A DNA stretch of 64,000 nt, from contig NZ_JBPAOH010000003.1 in NCBI RefSeq assembly GCF_050875635.1, positions 66,834 through 130,833 on the forward strand, read 5' to 3'. The notes beneath the pieces are model-generated. The model was not told where the DNA came from and ran no database searches. It worked only from the letters and a program-made list of their open reading frames with translations. The DNA comes from Hassallia sp050875635. Lineage in GTDB: Bacteria; Cyanobacteriota; Cyanobacteriia; Cyanobacteriales; Nostocaceae. This document shows positions 53,083 to 63,021 of the stretch, one piece after another. The position numbers and the translations under genes are program-made. How positions within the stretch are numbered: position 1 is the first letter of the stretch; each line of letters begins with the position of its first letter.

Positions 53083-54501
53083 TTAACTCTGCTTATAAAC
53101 CAACTCTATTTTCAATTTCTCAATCTCCAACTTCAACCTTTCATTCTCCATTCTCAAATTATAATTCTCCTCCCTAATCACTTCAATTTCATCCCTCTTA
53201 CTCAAAGCTTGATTAATCGCCAACTTCCGCATATCTAGCGAGAACCAACGTTGATAAGTTTGGGTGTGAACTTGCACGCTATGTCCCAAATTATCAGCCG
53301 CTGCTTTGATTGGTATTCCCAAAATATGCGCTCTAATTGCCCATGCATGACGTAAATCATACGGCTTAAAATCTAATCCGATTTTCCGAAACCACCAACT
53401 AACTCGTTGTGTTAACGCCGTTATCTCTGCATGATTACTTTTATCTTTTTTACTAACTGTTGTTGCCAGCATTTCTAAATATTTAGGATTTCTTAAATCA
53501 AAGTCTACAATCCATTCTTTATGTAACGGTAACGCTTGTCTCTCACCAGTTTTACAATCTTTATGTACCTTCCACGTCATATCTGCATTCTCTTCGCTTA
53601 ACCACCATTCGATATCAGGATTAATAAAAAGCTCTCGCGGACGTAAACCAAAAGTTGCTAACATTCCATAAGTCCATCGCCAAAGTTGCCAACTATCTTT
53701 CACATCTGGATTAACTTGATTACCTCTGTTATTCAGATAATCTGCAAACTTGATAATTCCGGCGGATATTTCCACATCACTGGGTATATTCCGGGAATTA
53801 TTCTCAGGCATTTTGGAATATCGAGATAAATCAATTTCGATTTTGAATGTTATGCAAAACGCCGATATAGCCCTCATTGCATTATATCTAGCCCATTCTT
53901 TATCGATTTTCTCAATTGAATTTATCAGATTTTCCGAAGTTGCCAAATCTTTAGGGTTAGTGAATCGCTTGGTTCGAGAAAAGTAATAAAAAAAAGTATG
54001 TTCGCTTTTTGTGGTGCGTTTATGAGTTTTGAAATACTCCTCTTCAAATTTTTCTAATAACTCTCCTATTGTTTTCAAGTCTTTTTTAGTTGCTTCATTA
54101 CCTAAATATTTATCATTCCATTCAAAGGTATGCCTTGCAATTAACTTTCCTAATTCATAAGATTCTTCCTCAGCTGTTTTTAATCCATCCAAATTAGCGG
54201 GAATATTCAAGCTAATATTATATTGTTTTCTTCCAGTGCCGTTTGTGTCTTTATCTCCCGGTTTAATTGGCAACGTCGCTCGTAATTGCAGACTTCCATT
54301 AGACTCCCTAATTGTAACCTTTGCCTTTGCAGACTTCAAACGCTGATTAACTTTTTCTAACTCTAATAGTACCTTTGTTCTCATATACTCTCTTTGCTGC
54401 TGTGCTTGCTGACTTGAGCCAAGAAAACTGCCGTCGGTAGATGAAACTGGCTGCAAGTCTGCAAAAGCTTGTTGATATTTGTCAAAATCCTGGTTATGCA
54501 T
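53083..54501 (-). CDS. xisA: XisA, tyrosine recombinase of the nifD element
   Basis: 472 residues. The C-terminal phage-integrase-type domain has Arg in FGLRPRELFINPD, the HxxR box in YDLRHAWAIRAH, LGHSVQVHTQTYQRWFSLD with the nucleophilic Tyr, and a trailing coiled coil (NYNLRMENERLKLEIEKLKI). The N-terminal SAM-like part contains KTHKRTTKSEHTFFYYFSRT. Its start is 119 bp from the right att repeat. XisA excises the nifD element in heterocysts; length and position match known XisA proteins. Confidence 0.95.
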   Translation of the reverse strand: MHNQDFDKYQQAFADLQPVSSTDGSFLGSSQQAQQQREYMRTKVLLELEKVNQRLKSAKAKVTIRESNGSLQLRATLPIKPGDKDTNGTGRKQYNISLNIPANLDGLKTAEEESYELGKLIARHTFEWNDKYLGNEATKKDLKTIGELLEKFEEEYFKTHKRTTKSEHTFFYYFSRTKRFTNPKDLATSENLINSIEKIDKEWARYNAMRAISAFCITFKIEIDLSRYSKMPENNSRNIPSDVEISAGIIKFADYLNNRGNQVNPDVKDSWQLWRWTYGMLATFGLRPRELFINPDIEWWLSEENADMTWKVHKDCKTGERQALPLHKEWIVDFDLRNPKYLEMLATTVSKKDKSNHAEITALTQRVSWWFRKIGLDFKPYDLRHAWAIRAHILGIPIKAAADNLGHSVQVHTQTYQRWFSLDMRKLAINQALSKRDEIEVIREENYNLRMENERLKLEIEKLKIELVYKQS

Positions 54502-54619
54502 CGCGATATTTTTAGCCTATATTTAGCCTAAAAATAAATGTGTAATCAGCGAACAATGTTTAAAATTGACAGTGCTTGCTGTAAACATTAGGCTATTTTA
54601 AGCCATTAAATCATAAAAA

Positions 54620-54631
54620 GGATTACTCCGG
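54620..54631 (+). repeat. nifD element right att repeat
   Basis: GGATTACTCCGG, identical to 35879-35890; followed by the NifD C-terminal codons. Confidence 0.96.
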
Positions 54632-54770
54632 TCCTTATCACGGTTATGATGGCTTCGCTATCTTCGCCCGCGATATGGATCTAGCATTGAACAGCCCAAC
54701 TTGGGGATTAATCGGCGCCCCCTGGAACAAGAAAGCTGAAGCTAAAACAGAAGCTAAGGCGATCGCCTAA
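54620..54770 (+). CDS. nifD: NifD, 3' segment
   Basis: Reads DYSGPYHGYDGFAIFARDMD then LALNSPTWGLIGAPWNKKAE to TAA at 54768-54770: the missing C-terminus of NifD. It has no start of its own and is in frame after excision. The Lys/Ala-rich tail (AEAKTEAKAIA) is typical of cyanobacterial NifD; its last codons carry a GCGATCGC octamer. Confidence 0.96.
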
Positions 54771-54792
54771 AAAATCGCAAAAAAATGGATAG

Positions 54793-54812
54793 CCTGGGGT
54801 TTTAGCCCCAGG
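54793..54812 (+). promoter_or_regulatory. nifD-nifK intergenic hairpin
   Basis: CCTGGGG-TTTTAG-CCCCAGG forms a 7-bp GC-rich stem 22 bp after the nifD stop. No U-run follows, so it is likely an mRNA-stability or processing element within nifHDK rather than a terminator. GGAG precedes the nifK ATG. Confidence 0.6.
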
Positions 54813-54915
54813 GGGGAGTAGAAAGTAGAGAATTAGCGTTCACCCCTTCCCACTCCCCATTCCCCATTTTCCTCCACACGACACGTAACGACTACAGCAG
54901 CTTGGAGAACTAGAA

Positions 54916-56220
54916 ATGCCTCAGAATCCGGAAAATATTCAAGATCACGTCGAACTATTCCACCAACCGGAATACCAACAGCTATTTGAAAACAAAAAGC
55001 AATTTGAAAACGGACACAGCCCCGAAGAAGTGGCGCGTGTTGCAGAATGGACGAAGGGTTGGGAGTATCGTGAAAAGAACTTCGCCCGTGAAGCATTAAC
55101 CGTTAACCCCGCTAAAGGTTGCCAACCATTGGGTGCAATCTTCGCTGCTGTTGGTTTTGAAGGCACTTTACCTTTTGTCCAAGGTTCTCAAGGTTGCGTA
55201 GCTTACTTCCGCACCCACTTAACCCGTCACTACAAAGAACCGTTTTCTGGTGTCAGTTCTTCAATGACAGAAGACGCAGCGGTGTTTGGTGGACTGCAAA
55301 ACATGATTGATGGGTTGGCAAACTCCTACCAACTCTACAAGCCAAAGATGATCGCTGTCTGCACCACCTGTATGGCAGAAGTTATCGGTGATGACTTGCA
55401 AGCTTTCATCAACAACTCCAAGAATGCAGGTTCAGTTCCTCAAGATTTCCCAGTACCTTTTGCTCACACTCCTAGCTTTGTTGGTTCCCACATCACTGGT
55501 TATGATAACATGATGAAGGGTATTCTTTCTAACCTGACCGCAGGTCATAAGAAAGAAACCAGCAATGGCAAAATCAACTTTATTCCTGGCTTTGATACTT
55601 ACGTTGGTAACAACCGGGAAATCAAGCGGATGTGCGACATGATGGGCATCGATTACACCATCTTGGCAGATAACAGCGATTATCTGGATTCACCCAACAC
55701 TGGTGAATTTGATATGTACCCAGGTGGTACAAAGCTGGAAGATGCAGCAGATTCAATTAATGCAAAAACCACTGTTTGTCTGCAAGCACACTCTACCATC
55801 AAAACCCGCGAGTACATCGAAAAAGAATGGAAGCAACCAACTGTTGTTTCTCGTCCTTGGGGTATTAAGGGTACTGATGAGTTCTTGATGAAACTCAGCG
55901 AACTAACTGGTAAACCCATTCCCAAAGAATTGGAAATCGAACGCGGTCGCGCAGTTGATGCGATGACTGACTCCCATTCATGGCTTCACGGCAAGCGCTT
56001 CGCTATGTATGGCGATCCAGATTTAGTTTACAGCGTAGTCGGCTTCATGCTAGAAATGGGTGCTGAACCCGTGCATATCCTTGTCCACAACAGCAATGAT
56101 AACTTTGAGAAAGAACTCAAAGAGTTGCTAGCTTCTAGCCCCAATGGTAAGAGTGCTACTCTGTGGGCTGGTAAAGATTTGTGGCACATGCGTTCAGAGA
56201 TGTGTCTGCTATCAGGTTAA
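54916..56220 (+). CDS. nifK: NifK, nitrogenase MoFe protein beta chain, 5' segment (interrupted gene)
   Basis: The ORF has 434 codons; about the first 427 are NifK. P-cluster regions are present (NPAKGCQPLGAIFAAVGFEG, GSQGCVAYFRTH, TTCMAEVIGDDL with Ser SMTEDAAVFGG). After DLWHMRS the sequence becomes EMCLLSG-stop instead of the expected LLFTEP-like continuation. About 85 residues, normally including the conserved GYPIFDRHHLHR region, are missing and are not found in the remaining 7.8 kb. The gene is therefore interrupted at about 56194-56197, most likely by a third excision element extending past the window. Confidence 0.95.
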   Translation: MPQNPENIQDHVELFHQPEYQQLFENKKQFENGHSPEEVARVAEWTKGWEYREKNFAREALTVNPAKGCQPLGAIFAAVGFEGTLPFVQGSQGCVAYFRTHLTRHYKEPFSGVSSSMTEDAAVFGGLQNMIDGLANSYQLYKPKMIAVCTTCMAEVIGDDLQAFINNSKNAGSVPQDFPVPFAHTPSFVGSHITGYDNMMKGILSNLTAGHKKETSNGKINFIPGFDTYVGNNREIKRMCDMMGIDYTILADNSDYLDSPNTGEFDMYPGGTKLEDAADSINAKTTVCLQAHSTIKTREYIEKEWKQPTVVSRPWGIKGTDEFLMKLSELTGKPIPKELEIERGRAVDAMTDSHSWLHGKRFAMYGDPDLVYSVVGFMLEMGAEPVHILVHNSNDNFEKELKELLASSPNGKSATLWAGKDLWHMRSEMCLLSG

Positions 56221-57069
56221 TTAAATAATGTAGTAGTGTGAACATATCGCAGAATTTCATCCACCGCTCGCTTTGCACCTCCAGCAGCACGACAAGCGTC
56301 ACCCAGACGATCGCTGTTTGCGACAAAAGAGCGATCGCCTAGAATTTGCTCTGCTGTCTTTTGCAAACGTTCCGCTGTCACATCTTCTGGTAAAATCATA
56401 ATTCCCGCACCCTGCTCCTCAATGCGGTGTGAAATAATCTCCTGCTCATAAGTTTGGGGAACTGCAATCATCGGCACCGAGTACCAGACAGCTTCTCGCG
56501 CTCCCCCTCCCGCACCGTGCATAATAAACAAACTAGCACGCTCTAATATCTTTAGTTGGGGAACAGTACCCGTAGGTCGAATTATAAAGTTTTCTGGGAT
56601 ATCTCTCGTTGATGTTGACGATAGTGCTTCATGCTGCCTGCTGCCTGCTTTAACAATCGGGGAAGTTTCTTTCTTAGTCTGGGACATTCATAGAAACTTT
56701 CTGGAGTGAAAGCAGCGGTAGCGATTGAATTGACAGCGGGAATATTCAGCAACTGCGCTACTAATCTTCCCCAAAGACACAGCGAGTCATGAATGATGTA
56801 ATCTGGCTTTTCCTCACGGACTGACTCTAAAAGTGCCGGCAGCATCTCGCGAGCGCACCAAGTTAACGAGGGTACTAGAGACATTTCGTTTTCCCCTGAT
56901 GGTGCTGTCTGAAGATTTAGCGAAGGATAACAACGAAAAGAAGCTCCAAACGTCTCGATTTCTTTCTGAAAACGGTCAACTTCGTAGTAAATTACCTCTT
57001 CACCTCTTTTTATTAGCTCTGCCATTAATCCAAAGGTGGGGATGATGTGTCCGGCAACCGAAACGTTCA
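56217..57069 (-). pseudogene. Macrolide-type (MGT) glycosyltransferase, internally deleted
   Basis: The N-terminal piece from ATG 57069 reads MNVSVAGHIIPTFGLMAELI, KRGEEVIYYEVDRFQKEIE and YIIHDSLCLWGRLVAQ, typical of UDP-glycosyltransferase/MGT donors. It stops near 56582. A shifted frame resumes FIIRPTGTVPQLKILERASL, FIMHGAGGGAREAVWYSVPM and VPQTYEQEIISHRIEEQGAG to 56217. Compared with about 400-residue relatives, roughly 100 central residues are missing and the frame changes near 56600. Probably inactive. Confidence 0.8.
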
Positions 57070-57205
57070 TGAATATAATACGACTCAGAGAAAAATAACC
57101 TGATTTGAAAATGGGGCAATGGGCATTGGGCAAGGGGCATTGGGCAAGGGGCATTGGGGAATGGGGAAAAAGAGATTTTTATGCTCTTTGAGTGTTTGTT
57201 ATAAA

Positions 57206-58873
57206 TTAGGAAGATACTGCTAACGAAACAGAGATAATAAGCTGATGAAATTTCTTAAGATTGGGGCGATGACCTACACTAACAAAGGTTGTCCCTGTCT
57301 CTAACAAAAGACGATAAAGATTTTCTTCGTTGTTGACATCTAAAGCGCTCGTTGCCTCATCTAAAATGGCATATTTTGGTTTTGTCACTAGTATCCGGGC
57401 AAAAGCCAGCCTTTGTTGTTCTCCTAAAGAAAGAACATAACTCCAATCTTTCTCTACATCAAAACCACCGAATCGTTCTGCTAAGTTTGACAGATTTACT
57501 CTGTGGAGAATTTGACGAAGTTCTTCATCACTCACATCAACTTTGGCGTTAGGATAAATTAACTGATCGCGTAGAGTGCCTAAAATCATGTATGGACGCT
57601 GCGGTAAAAATAGCATTTCTCCTAATTCCGGGCGAAAAATCACACCTGTTCCCGAATTCCACAAACCAGCTAAGGCACGCAACAGAGAAGTTTTACCACT
57701 ACCACTTTCTCCCATAATTAGTAATCCTTGTCCTGGTTGCAGTTCTACCGAGAGATTTTTAAATAAAGTCTTTTGATAATTAGGAGTCTCTAAAGTCAGG
57801 TTTTCAACTGCTAAACGGCTGTCTTTTACTATATCAATTTTTTTATTAGCTGTTTCTTTTCTTGGCTGTTTGAGATATTCATAAAATATGTATAGACGAT
57901 CAATTGAAGCCGCAAATTTAGTGAATATTTCAAACTGATACATTATCAAATTCACAGAAAAAGCGACGCTTCCAAACGCTCCCATAGCTTCTGTCACTTT
58001 TCCCACTTCGAGTTTACCTATGAGAATCTGGTGTCCGAGAATCACTGCTGGTAATATTAAGGTGAGATTGCCAAAGGGATATTTAAATACATTTAAATAC
58101 AACTCTGACCATAAAATTAATCGTTTAAAGTTCTTAAATACTTCATTGAAGAGAAGTTTAATTTTGTTGGCTTCTTGAGAAGTTCCGTTATAAAAGGCAA
58201 TAGACTCGGCATTTTCTCGAATGCGAACTAAACCAAAGCGAAAATCAGCTTCTTTTCTCAGTTGATTTAAATGTAGTTGAGTTAATTTTCTGCCGTAAAA
58301 GCCAATAGTGAGCGCGTAAGCTAATATTGAATAAATTAATAAAGCAAAAACTAGATTTTTGGAAATAGACCAGAGAATGAGGCTAAAAGCAATTACTACA
58401 AAAATAGATTCAATAATATTGACAAAAAACTGAATGGATTGCTGGCAAAAACTGGCGACATTTTCGGCAATACGTTGGTCTGGGTTGTCAATTTCTTGGT
58501 TAAAGTTACTCAACTCATAAAAAGCGCGATCGCTAAAATATTGATTCAAGAAGCGATCGGTCAACCACCGACGCCAATAAATCCCTATTGTCTCTCGCAG
58601 ATAGCCATAGCCAGAATTAAGGAAACCAGAAATGATTATCCCCCCTAATGCAATTACTACACCTTGCCAGAATCGAGTGCTATCACGGGCAGAAAGGGCA
58701 GAAATTAACTCTCCCTGTATGGTATTTAAGAACACCTTAACCTGGGTGTTGGCTAATAATAACACTCCCAGAAGCACAAGTAGAGCATTAGCACCTTTTT
58801 TTTCATTACCTAGCCAATAAAGTTTAGCGATCGCCCAAAACCGCTTGACCACCGTCAAGTTGAATCGATTCAT
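57206..58873 (-). CDS. SbmA/BacA-like ABC transporter (fused permease-ATPase)
   Basis: 555 residues. The N-terminal ABC_membrane_2-type permease has several membrane helices in about 1-330 (ALLVLLGVLLLANTQVKVFL, VVIALGGIIISGFLNSGYGY, IESIFVVIAFSLILWSIS). The C-terminal ATPase has Walker A MGESGSGKTSLLRALAGLW, signature SLGEQQRLAFARIL and Walker B YAILDEATSALD. Family members import or export peptides, vitamin B12 or cobalamin-like compounds. Orientation and neighbours suggest a small-molecule cargo module, but the substrate is unknown. Complete. Confidence 0.9.
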   Translation of the reverse strand: MNRFNLTVVKRFWAIAKLYWLGNEKKGANALLVLLGVLLLANTQVKVFLNTIQGELISALSARDSTRFWQGVVIALGGIIISGFLNSGYGYLRETIGIYWRRWLTDRFLNQYFSDRAFYELSNFNQEIDNPDQRIAENVASFCQQSIQFFVNIIESIFVVIAFSLILWSISKNLVFALLIYSILAYALTIGFYGRKLTQLHLNQLRKEADFRFGLVRIRENAESIAFYNGTSQEANKIKLLFNEVFKNFKRLILWSELYLNVFKYPFGNLTLILPAVILGHQILIGKLEVGKVTEAMGAFGSVAFSVNLIMYQFEIFTKFAASIDRLYIFYEYLKQPRKETANKKIDIVKDSRLAVENLTLETPNYQKTLFKNLSVELQPGQGLLIMGESGSGKTSLLRALAGLWNSGTGVIFRPELGEMLFLPQRPYMILGTLRDQLIYPNAKVDVSDEELRQILHRVNLSNLAERFGGFDVEKDWSYVLSLGEQQRLAFARILVTKPKYAILDEATSALDVNNEENLYRLLLETGTTFVSVGHRPNLKKFHQLIISVSLAVSS

Positions 58874-59158
58874 TTGTATAATTTATATATGTTTTTAATG
58901 ATGAAGACTTCCAAAAAGCAACGGTTCGCTTGTGGATTTTCATACTATACCCTATAGTTACTTCGCTATAATTAATCGGGGTCAAAGTCAAAATCTCGGC
59001 TTTGATGCTGTGTACTCTTGATTACCAAATTTTTTCTGATTGGGTGCGACACAAGCGATCGCTTACAGAAAATAATGTTGTAATATTATGTCTGGTTGAA
59101 CAATTATAAATAAATATAACAGCCGATTGTCGTTTAAGTTATAAAATTATACAAATAA

Positions 59159-60442
59159 ATGCGTATTTTCACCTGAATTTGGTTGGGACAATTAGTTTCT
59201 CTGATTGACACCTGGATGGCTGTATTTGGTCTGGATATCTGGGTTTTTCAGAAAACAGGCTCCGCTACCCAGTTCGCTTTAGTTACCTTCACTTCTACGG
59301 TACCACCGATCGTCATTTCGCCATTAGCAGGCACATTAGTGGATCGTTGGGATGGGCGCTGGACAATGATTATTAGTCATTTGTGTATAGGGCTGTCTAC
59401 CCTAACTATTCTGGCGCTACTAATTACCGATCAACTAGAAATTTGGCACATTTACGTGAGAAACGTCTTCACTTCAATTTTCGGTGCTTTTCATTCGCCT
59501 GCTTATAAAGCTTCGATCGCATCCTTGGTTCCTAAAGAGGATTTAGCCCGCGTCAGCGGTATGGTTCAACTTTCAATGGGCATTCAGCAAATCATCTCGC
59601 CTTTACTAGCAGGTATTTTGCTGAGTCTTATCCAGCTTAAAGGTATTCTCCTGATCGATTTAGCAGCTTTACTGGTTGCCCTTGTTCCCCTTCTGTTAGT
59701 GCCATTCCCGCAAATTAGTCAGCCTGCTGATGAGAACCAAGAGCCTTTATCAATTTTGCGAGAAATAGCCTACGGTTGGACTTATCTGACTGAGCGTTCT
59801 GGATTACTAAGGTTTTTGATTGTCTTCACCATTTACCAATTCTTGATCGGGTTCATTGGTGTACTGATGTATCCGTTAATTCTTTCTTTGGCTACCCCAG
59901 CTAGCTTGGGACAAATTGCATTCGTTGGCGGTATTGGTACTCTCGTGGGTGCTTTGGTGATGAGCACTCAGAAAAATAGTTGGAAAAACTTGATAGTCCC
60001 AATACTTAGCGCCATGTGCTTAAGTGGGCTGTGGATTGCCCTTGCTGGTTTGCGTCCCTCTATCATACAGATTGCGATCGCAACTTTACTTTTCTTTTTG
60101 ACTGCTCCTTTCATCAACGGTTCAGTGCAGGTTATTTTTCAGACACAAGTTGCCGAGCGGGTACAGGGAAGAGTCTTTGCTTTAACCGGAGCGATATCGG
60201 GGATTGCTATACCGCTAGCTGCACTTGTTGCTGGTCCTTTGGCTGACCGTGTTTTTGAGCCACTAATGGCATTTGATGGACCTTGGTCTAGAAACGTTGT
60301 TGGTCAGGTGATTGGTTCTGGACCAGGTCGCGGCATCGGACTGCTATTTGCGATCGTCGGGTGTATTATAATGGTGGCAGCACTTATTGCCTATCAATAC
60401 CCTGGCATCAGACAATTGGAAGAAAATTTACCTGATGCGTGA
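59159..60442 (+). pseudogene. MFS transporter, in-frame TGA at codon 6
   Basis: From ATG 59159 the frame reads MRIFT, then TGA (59174-59176), then IWLGQLVSLIDTWMAVFGLD. Related exporters have an unbroken FTxIWxGQLVSLI start, so this stop sits at a conserved aromatic position. The remaining 419 codons (usable from TTG 59183) are intact with about 12 hydrophobic helices and the MFS loop LAGTLVDRWDGRWTMI. Homologous to EntS/macrolide-efflux-type MFS. It could still be made from TTG with a shortened N-terminus. Confidence 0.7.
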
Positions 60443-60508
60443 ATCTTCATTACAACAAAGTGCCCCTAATTTAAAAATGATAGAGGCAAGTCTCATTGCT
60501 TCTACTTA

Positions 60509-62548
60509 TTAGCTTTTATTATCATCCCGTAAAAGTCGCCCTAAGACAAATGTGAATGGTGCAAGTCGAACTCGCATACCATCTTCCACAAGATGGAATG
60601 CTCCACCCGATGTAGCGATCAGCAGATCAACTCCGGAGAACTCACCATACAAATTAGGAATTTTTAAAGCCTGCTCAAATACTGGTCTAGGTCCAAGGTT
60701 CATAGCAATGAAGAGCGGCTGATCGACAGCCATACTATGAATAAGTACACACCAAAGACCATTTTTTCTAGAGGATAATAAAGTGCGGGTTCCACTTTGA
60801 ATTAGTTTGTTTTGAAACCTAATTTCCGCAAGCTGTTGAATCAGTATGAAGGTTGGGTGGTTTTTGTTATAGGGTTGGAAAGATTTTCGGTTAATCGGAC
60901 CAAACTGCCAAACACACGCAGGGTTCTCAAACATGTCCTCCCGCACGTAGCAATCATGACCAATCCATTCTCCTGTATTCTCTCGTTGATGCATCCCTAA
61001 AGCACCAGAAAACTCTTGCTCGGTTCCTTGATAGATAGAAGGTATTTGAGGTCCAAGAATCAAGCAGGCAAGAGCAAAGTGCAGATAGACTCTAGCATCG
61101 TCTTGGCTTGGTATGCGACTTAAGAACTCATGGAATATTCTAGTTGTGTCTTGGTTTTCGAGGAACATAATATTGTTCCTCCAACCAGCATAATATGAGT
61201 GTGATGGAGCAAGAATTCCACAAAAATAATCTGCCAAACCCCCTAACCAACTTTGATCGGCAAGAGAGTACTTGACGGCGGTATAATAAGTTGGGTAGTC
61301 TATCATATTCGAGAATTTGGCATCATTGTAGGCAATTAATTCTTCGTGAGTGCTTCCAGCGTGTTCGGCTATTTGCAGAAACTGCTTTTTCCCCAGATAG
61401 GTGGTATATCTTGATATCTCTTCAACGCAAGGCTTCCAAAAGTCAACACCAACGTGACGTGCGGAATCGTATCGAAAGCCATCAATGTCCGTTTCCGCAA
61501 TCCAGTATTTGAGATGCCCAATTAGCAACTCGCGGACGTAGCTTGTCTCTGTTCGCCAATCTTCCAAAAAGCCAAACAGTCTTTGATTCACCATATCAGT
61601 GTATTCCGGACCGTGGAAGAGTGATGTGTTACGTGCTTCTATGGGAAAAGGCATGACTGTAGTATCATCACCTTGCAAGTATTTAAATTCCCCTCCAGTC
61701 GGACCACCATACTGTTCCCAGTTAATACTATCTGTGATATGATTGTTGACGACATCTAAAATGACAGCGATATCAGCTTCATGAGCTTTCGCGACAAGCT
61801 CGCGCAGACACATAAGTGTACCCAGACGTGGATCGACCATCAATAGGTGAATTGGATGATAGCCATGATAGCCGTCAGCAGCGTTGACATACACGGGGCT
61901 GAGGATAATTGCTCTTATTCCCAATGACTTCAGATATTCTATCTGCTCAGTAACGCCACGAATTGTCCCACCGTGGCTTGCATATGGGTCAGAAGGATTA
62001 TACCTGACTGCGCCTAGATCGGTGCGATCGCTGTTGTCACTACGAGCAAATCTATCGATGATTATAGAGTAAAACAGACGTGCGTCCCAATCCTCTGGGC
62101 TGGATGTCATTTCAACCCGTGGTATTGGTCCATACAGAGGTTGATTGTTAACAAACCCAAGAAAGACTGATTGAATTTCAGCCATTGACCGAGGTGATTT
62201 ATCGCAGACAAGAAGAAAACGCGATCGCACACTTGTATGCTCTGAACCTAACATATCAACATAACCCAGGCTATATCGATATCCACCCCCGCTACTGATA
62301 GGTGGTAGGGTGAGTGAAAACATTTTGAACCCATTTTCGACAATGCCTTCAGTATGTGCCGTAATTCGACCTGAATCGCAATATCCTTGTCCATCATTCA
62401 ACTCATAAGCTATTTGCCCACAATCTGGATCTTTTGATAAGCTAATACCAAACTTGATGCAGATTTTCTCATCACTCCTAAACACCCAAGTAAATGGTGC
62501 AATGTTCGGTTCAAGATGTACTTCACAGTATTCTTCAAAGTAGCGCAT
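60509..62548 (-). CDS. GH13 alpha-amylase family glycosidase
   Basis: 679 residues. An N-terminal Ig-like domain (1-130) precedes a (beta/alpha)8 catalytic domain: LFYSIIIDRFARSDNSDRTD, SLGIRAIILSPVYVNAADGY, VILDVVNNHITDS, the nucleophile Asp in DGFRYDSARHV, the acid/base Glu in LQIAEHAG and the MFLENQDTTR stabilising Asp region. A C-terminal beta domain follows. No signal peptide is evident, so it is likely cytoplasmic, acting on alpha-glucans or maltooligosaccharides (neopullulanase/cyclomaltodextrinase-like). Complete. Confidence 0.9.
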   Translation of the reverse strand: MRYFEEYCEVHLEPNIAPFTWVFRSDEKICIKFGISLSKDPDCGQIAYELNDGQGYCDSGRITAHTEGIVENGFKMFSLTLPPISSGGGYRYSLGYVDMLGSEHTSVRSRFLLVCDKSPRSMAEIQSVFLGFVNNQPLYGPIPRVEMTSSPEDWDARLFYSIIIDRFARSDNSDRTDLGAVRYNPSDPYASHGGTIRGVTEQIEYLKSLGIRAIILSPVYVNAADGYHGYHPIHLLMVDPRLGTLMCLRELVAKAHEADIAVILDVVNNHITDSINWEQYGGPTGGEFKYLQGDDTTVMPFPIEARNTSLFHGPEYTDMVNQRLFGFLEDWRTETSYVRELLIGHLKYWIAETDIDGFRYDSARHVGVDFWKPCVEEISRYTTYLGKKQFLQIAEHAGSTHEELIAYNDAKFSNMIDYPTYYTAVKYSLADQSWLGGLADYFCGILAPSHSYYAGWRNNIMFLENQDTTRIFHEFLSRIPSQDDARVYLHFALACLILGPQIPSIYQGTEQEFSGALGMHQRENTGEWIGHDCYVREDMFENPACVWQFGPINRKSFQPYNKNHPTFILIQQLAEIRFQNKLIQSGTRTLLSSRKNGLWCVLIHSMAVDQPLFIAMNLGPRPVFEQALKIPNLYGEFSGVDLLIATSGGAFHLVEDGMRVRLAPFTFVLGRLLRDDNKS

Positions 62549-63021
62549 ATAGTTGTTCTATCAATAAAGATAGTCAGTTGACAATCAGGTTGCGGTGATG
62601 GAATTAGCGATTTATAAATCACAATTCATTTGTAGTGATTTTACTAATAGAGGGAAGCAATAGCAAGAGAAAAAATTGTATTTAAGTCGAAAGCGATGAA
62701 AAAAGTTACAAAATACCAGGGCTATTTCATTTTCAAATGTCACTTTTTATGGTATGGAGTTAATTATCCCCAAATGGGCATTTTTAAGGGGTGGTTTCGA
62801 TTGTTAAATTTTTGCTTTTCACGAATATTTTCGGTAAACCCACGCCTAAAAATAGAATGAAATAGCCCTGTACAAAATACGCTTTAGTACTTAAGCTTAT
62901 CCGCAACAATAAACCGATTCTACGTTATGCTGAGTAAATTACATGCTGTGGCAGCATTCGCGACAGTAAATAACTAAAGCGTTCACAAAATTTCAACGCC
63001 AATTACATCAAGGAGAACCGA
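62549..63021. other. Intergenic region containing a MITE
   Basis: Promoter regions of the divergent GH13 and methyltransferase genes plus a 154-bp MITE at 62717-62870. AAGGAG precedes the methyltransferase ATG. No further gene seen. Confidence 0.6.
62717..62870. repeat. 154-bp MITE with 10-bp target-site duplication
   Basis: Perfect 15-bp terminal inverted repeats CAGGGCTATTTCATT (62717-62731) and AATGAAATAGCCCTG (62856-62870). Identical flanks TACAAAATAC at 62707-62716 and 62871-62880 are a 10-bp target duplication. Non-coding interior. Confidence 0.88.

Larger units (their letters stand above)
35879..54631. mobile_element. nifD excision element (about 18.74 kb)
   Basis: The 12-bp direct repeats GGATTACTCCGG at 35879-35890 and 54620-54631 contain the canonical 11-bp nifD-element core GGATTACTCCG. 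The excised circle would be 18,741 bp. xisA lies at the right end, as in known nifD elements. Cargo is rich in toxin-antitoxin genes, repeats, nuclease-like genes, a STAND ATPase and a REP-associated transposase, unlike the nifH element. Site-specific excision in heterocysts is established for this element class. Confidence 0.97.
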
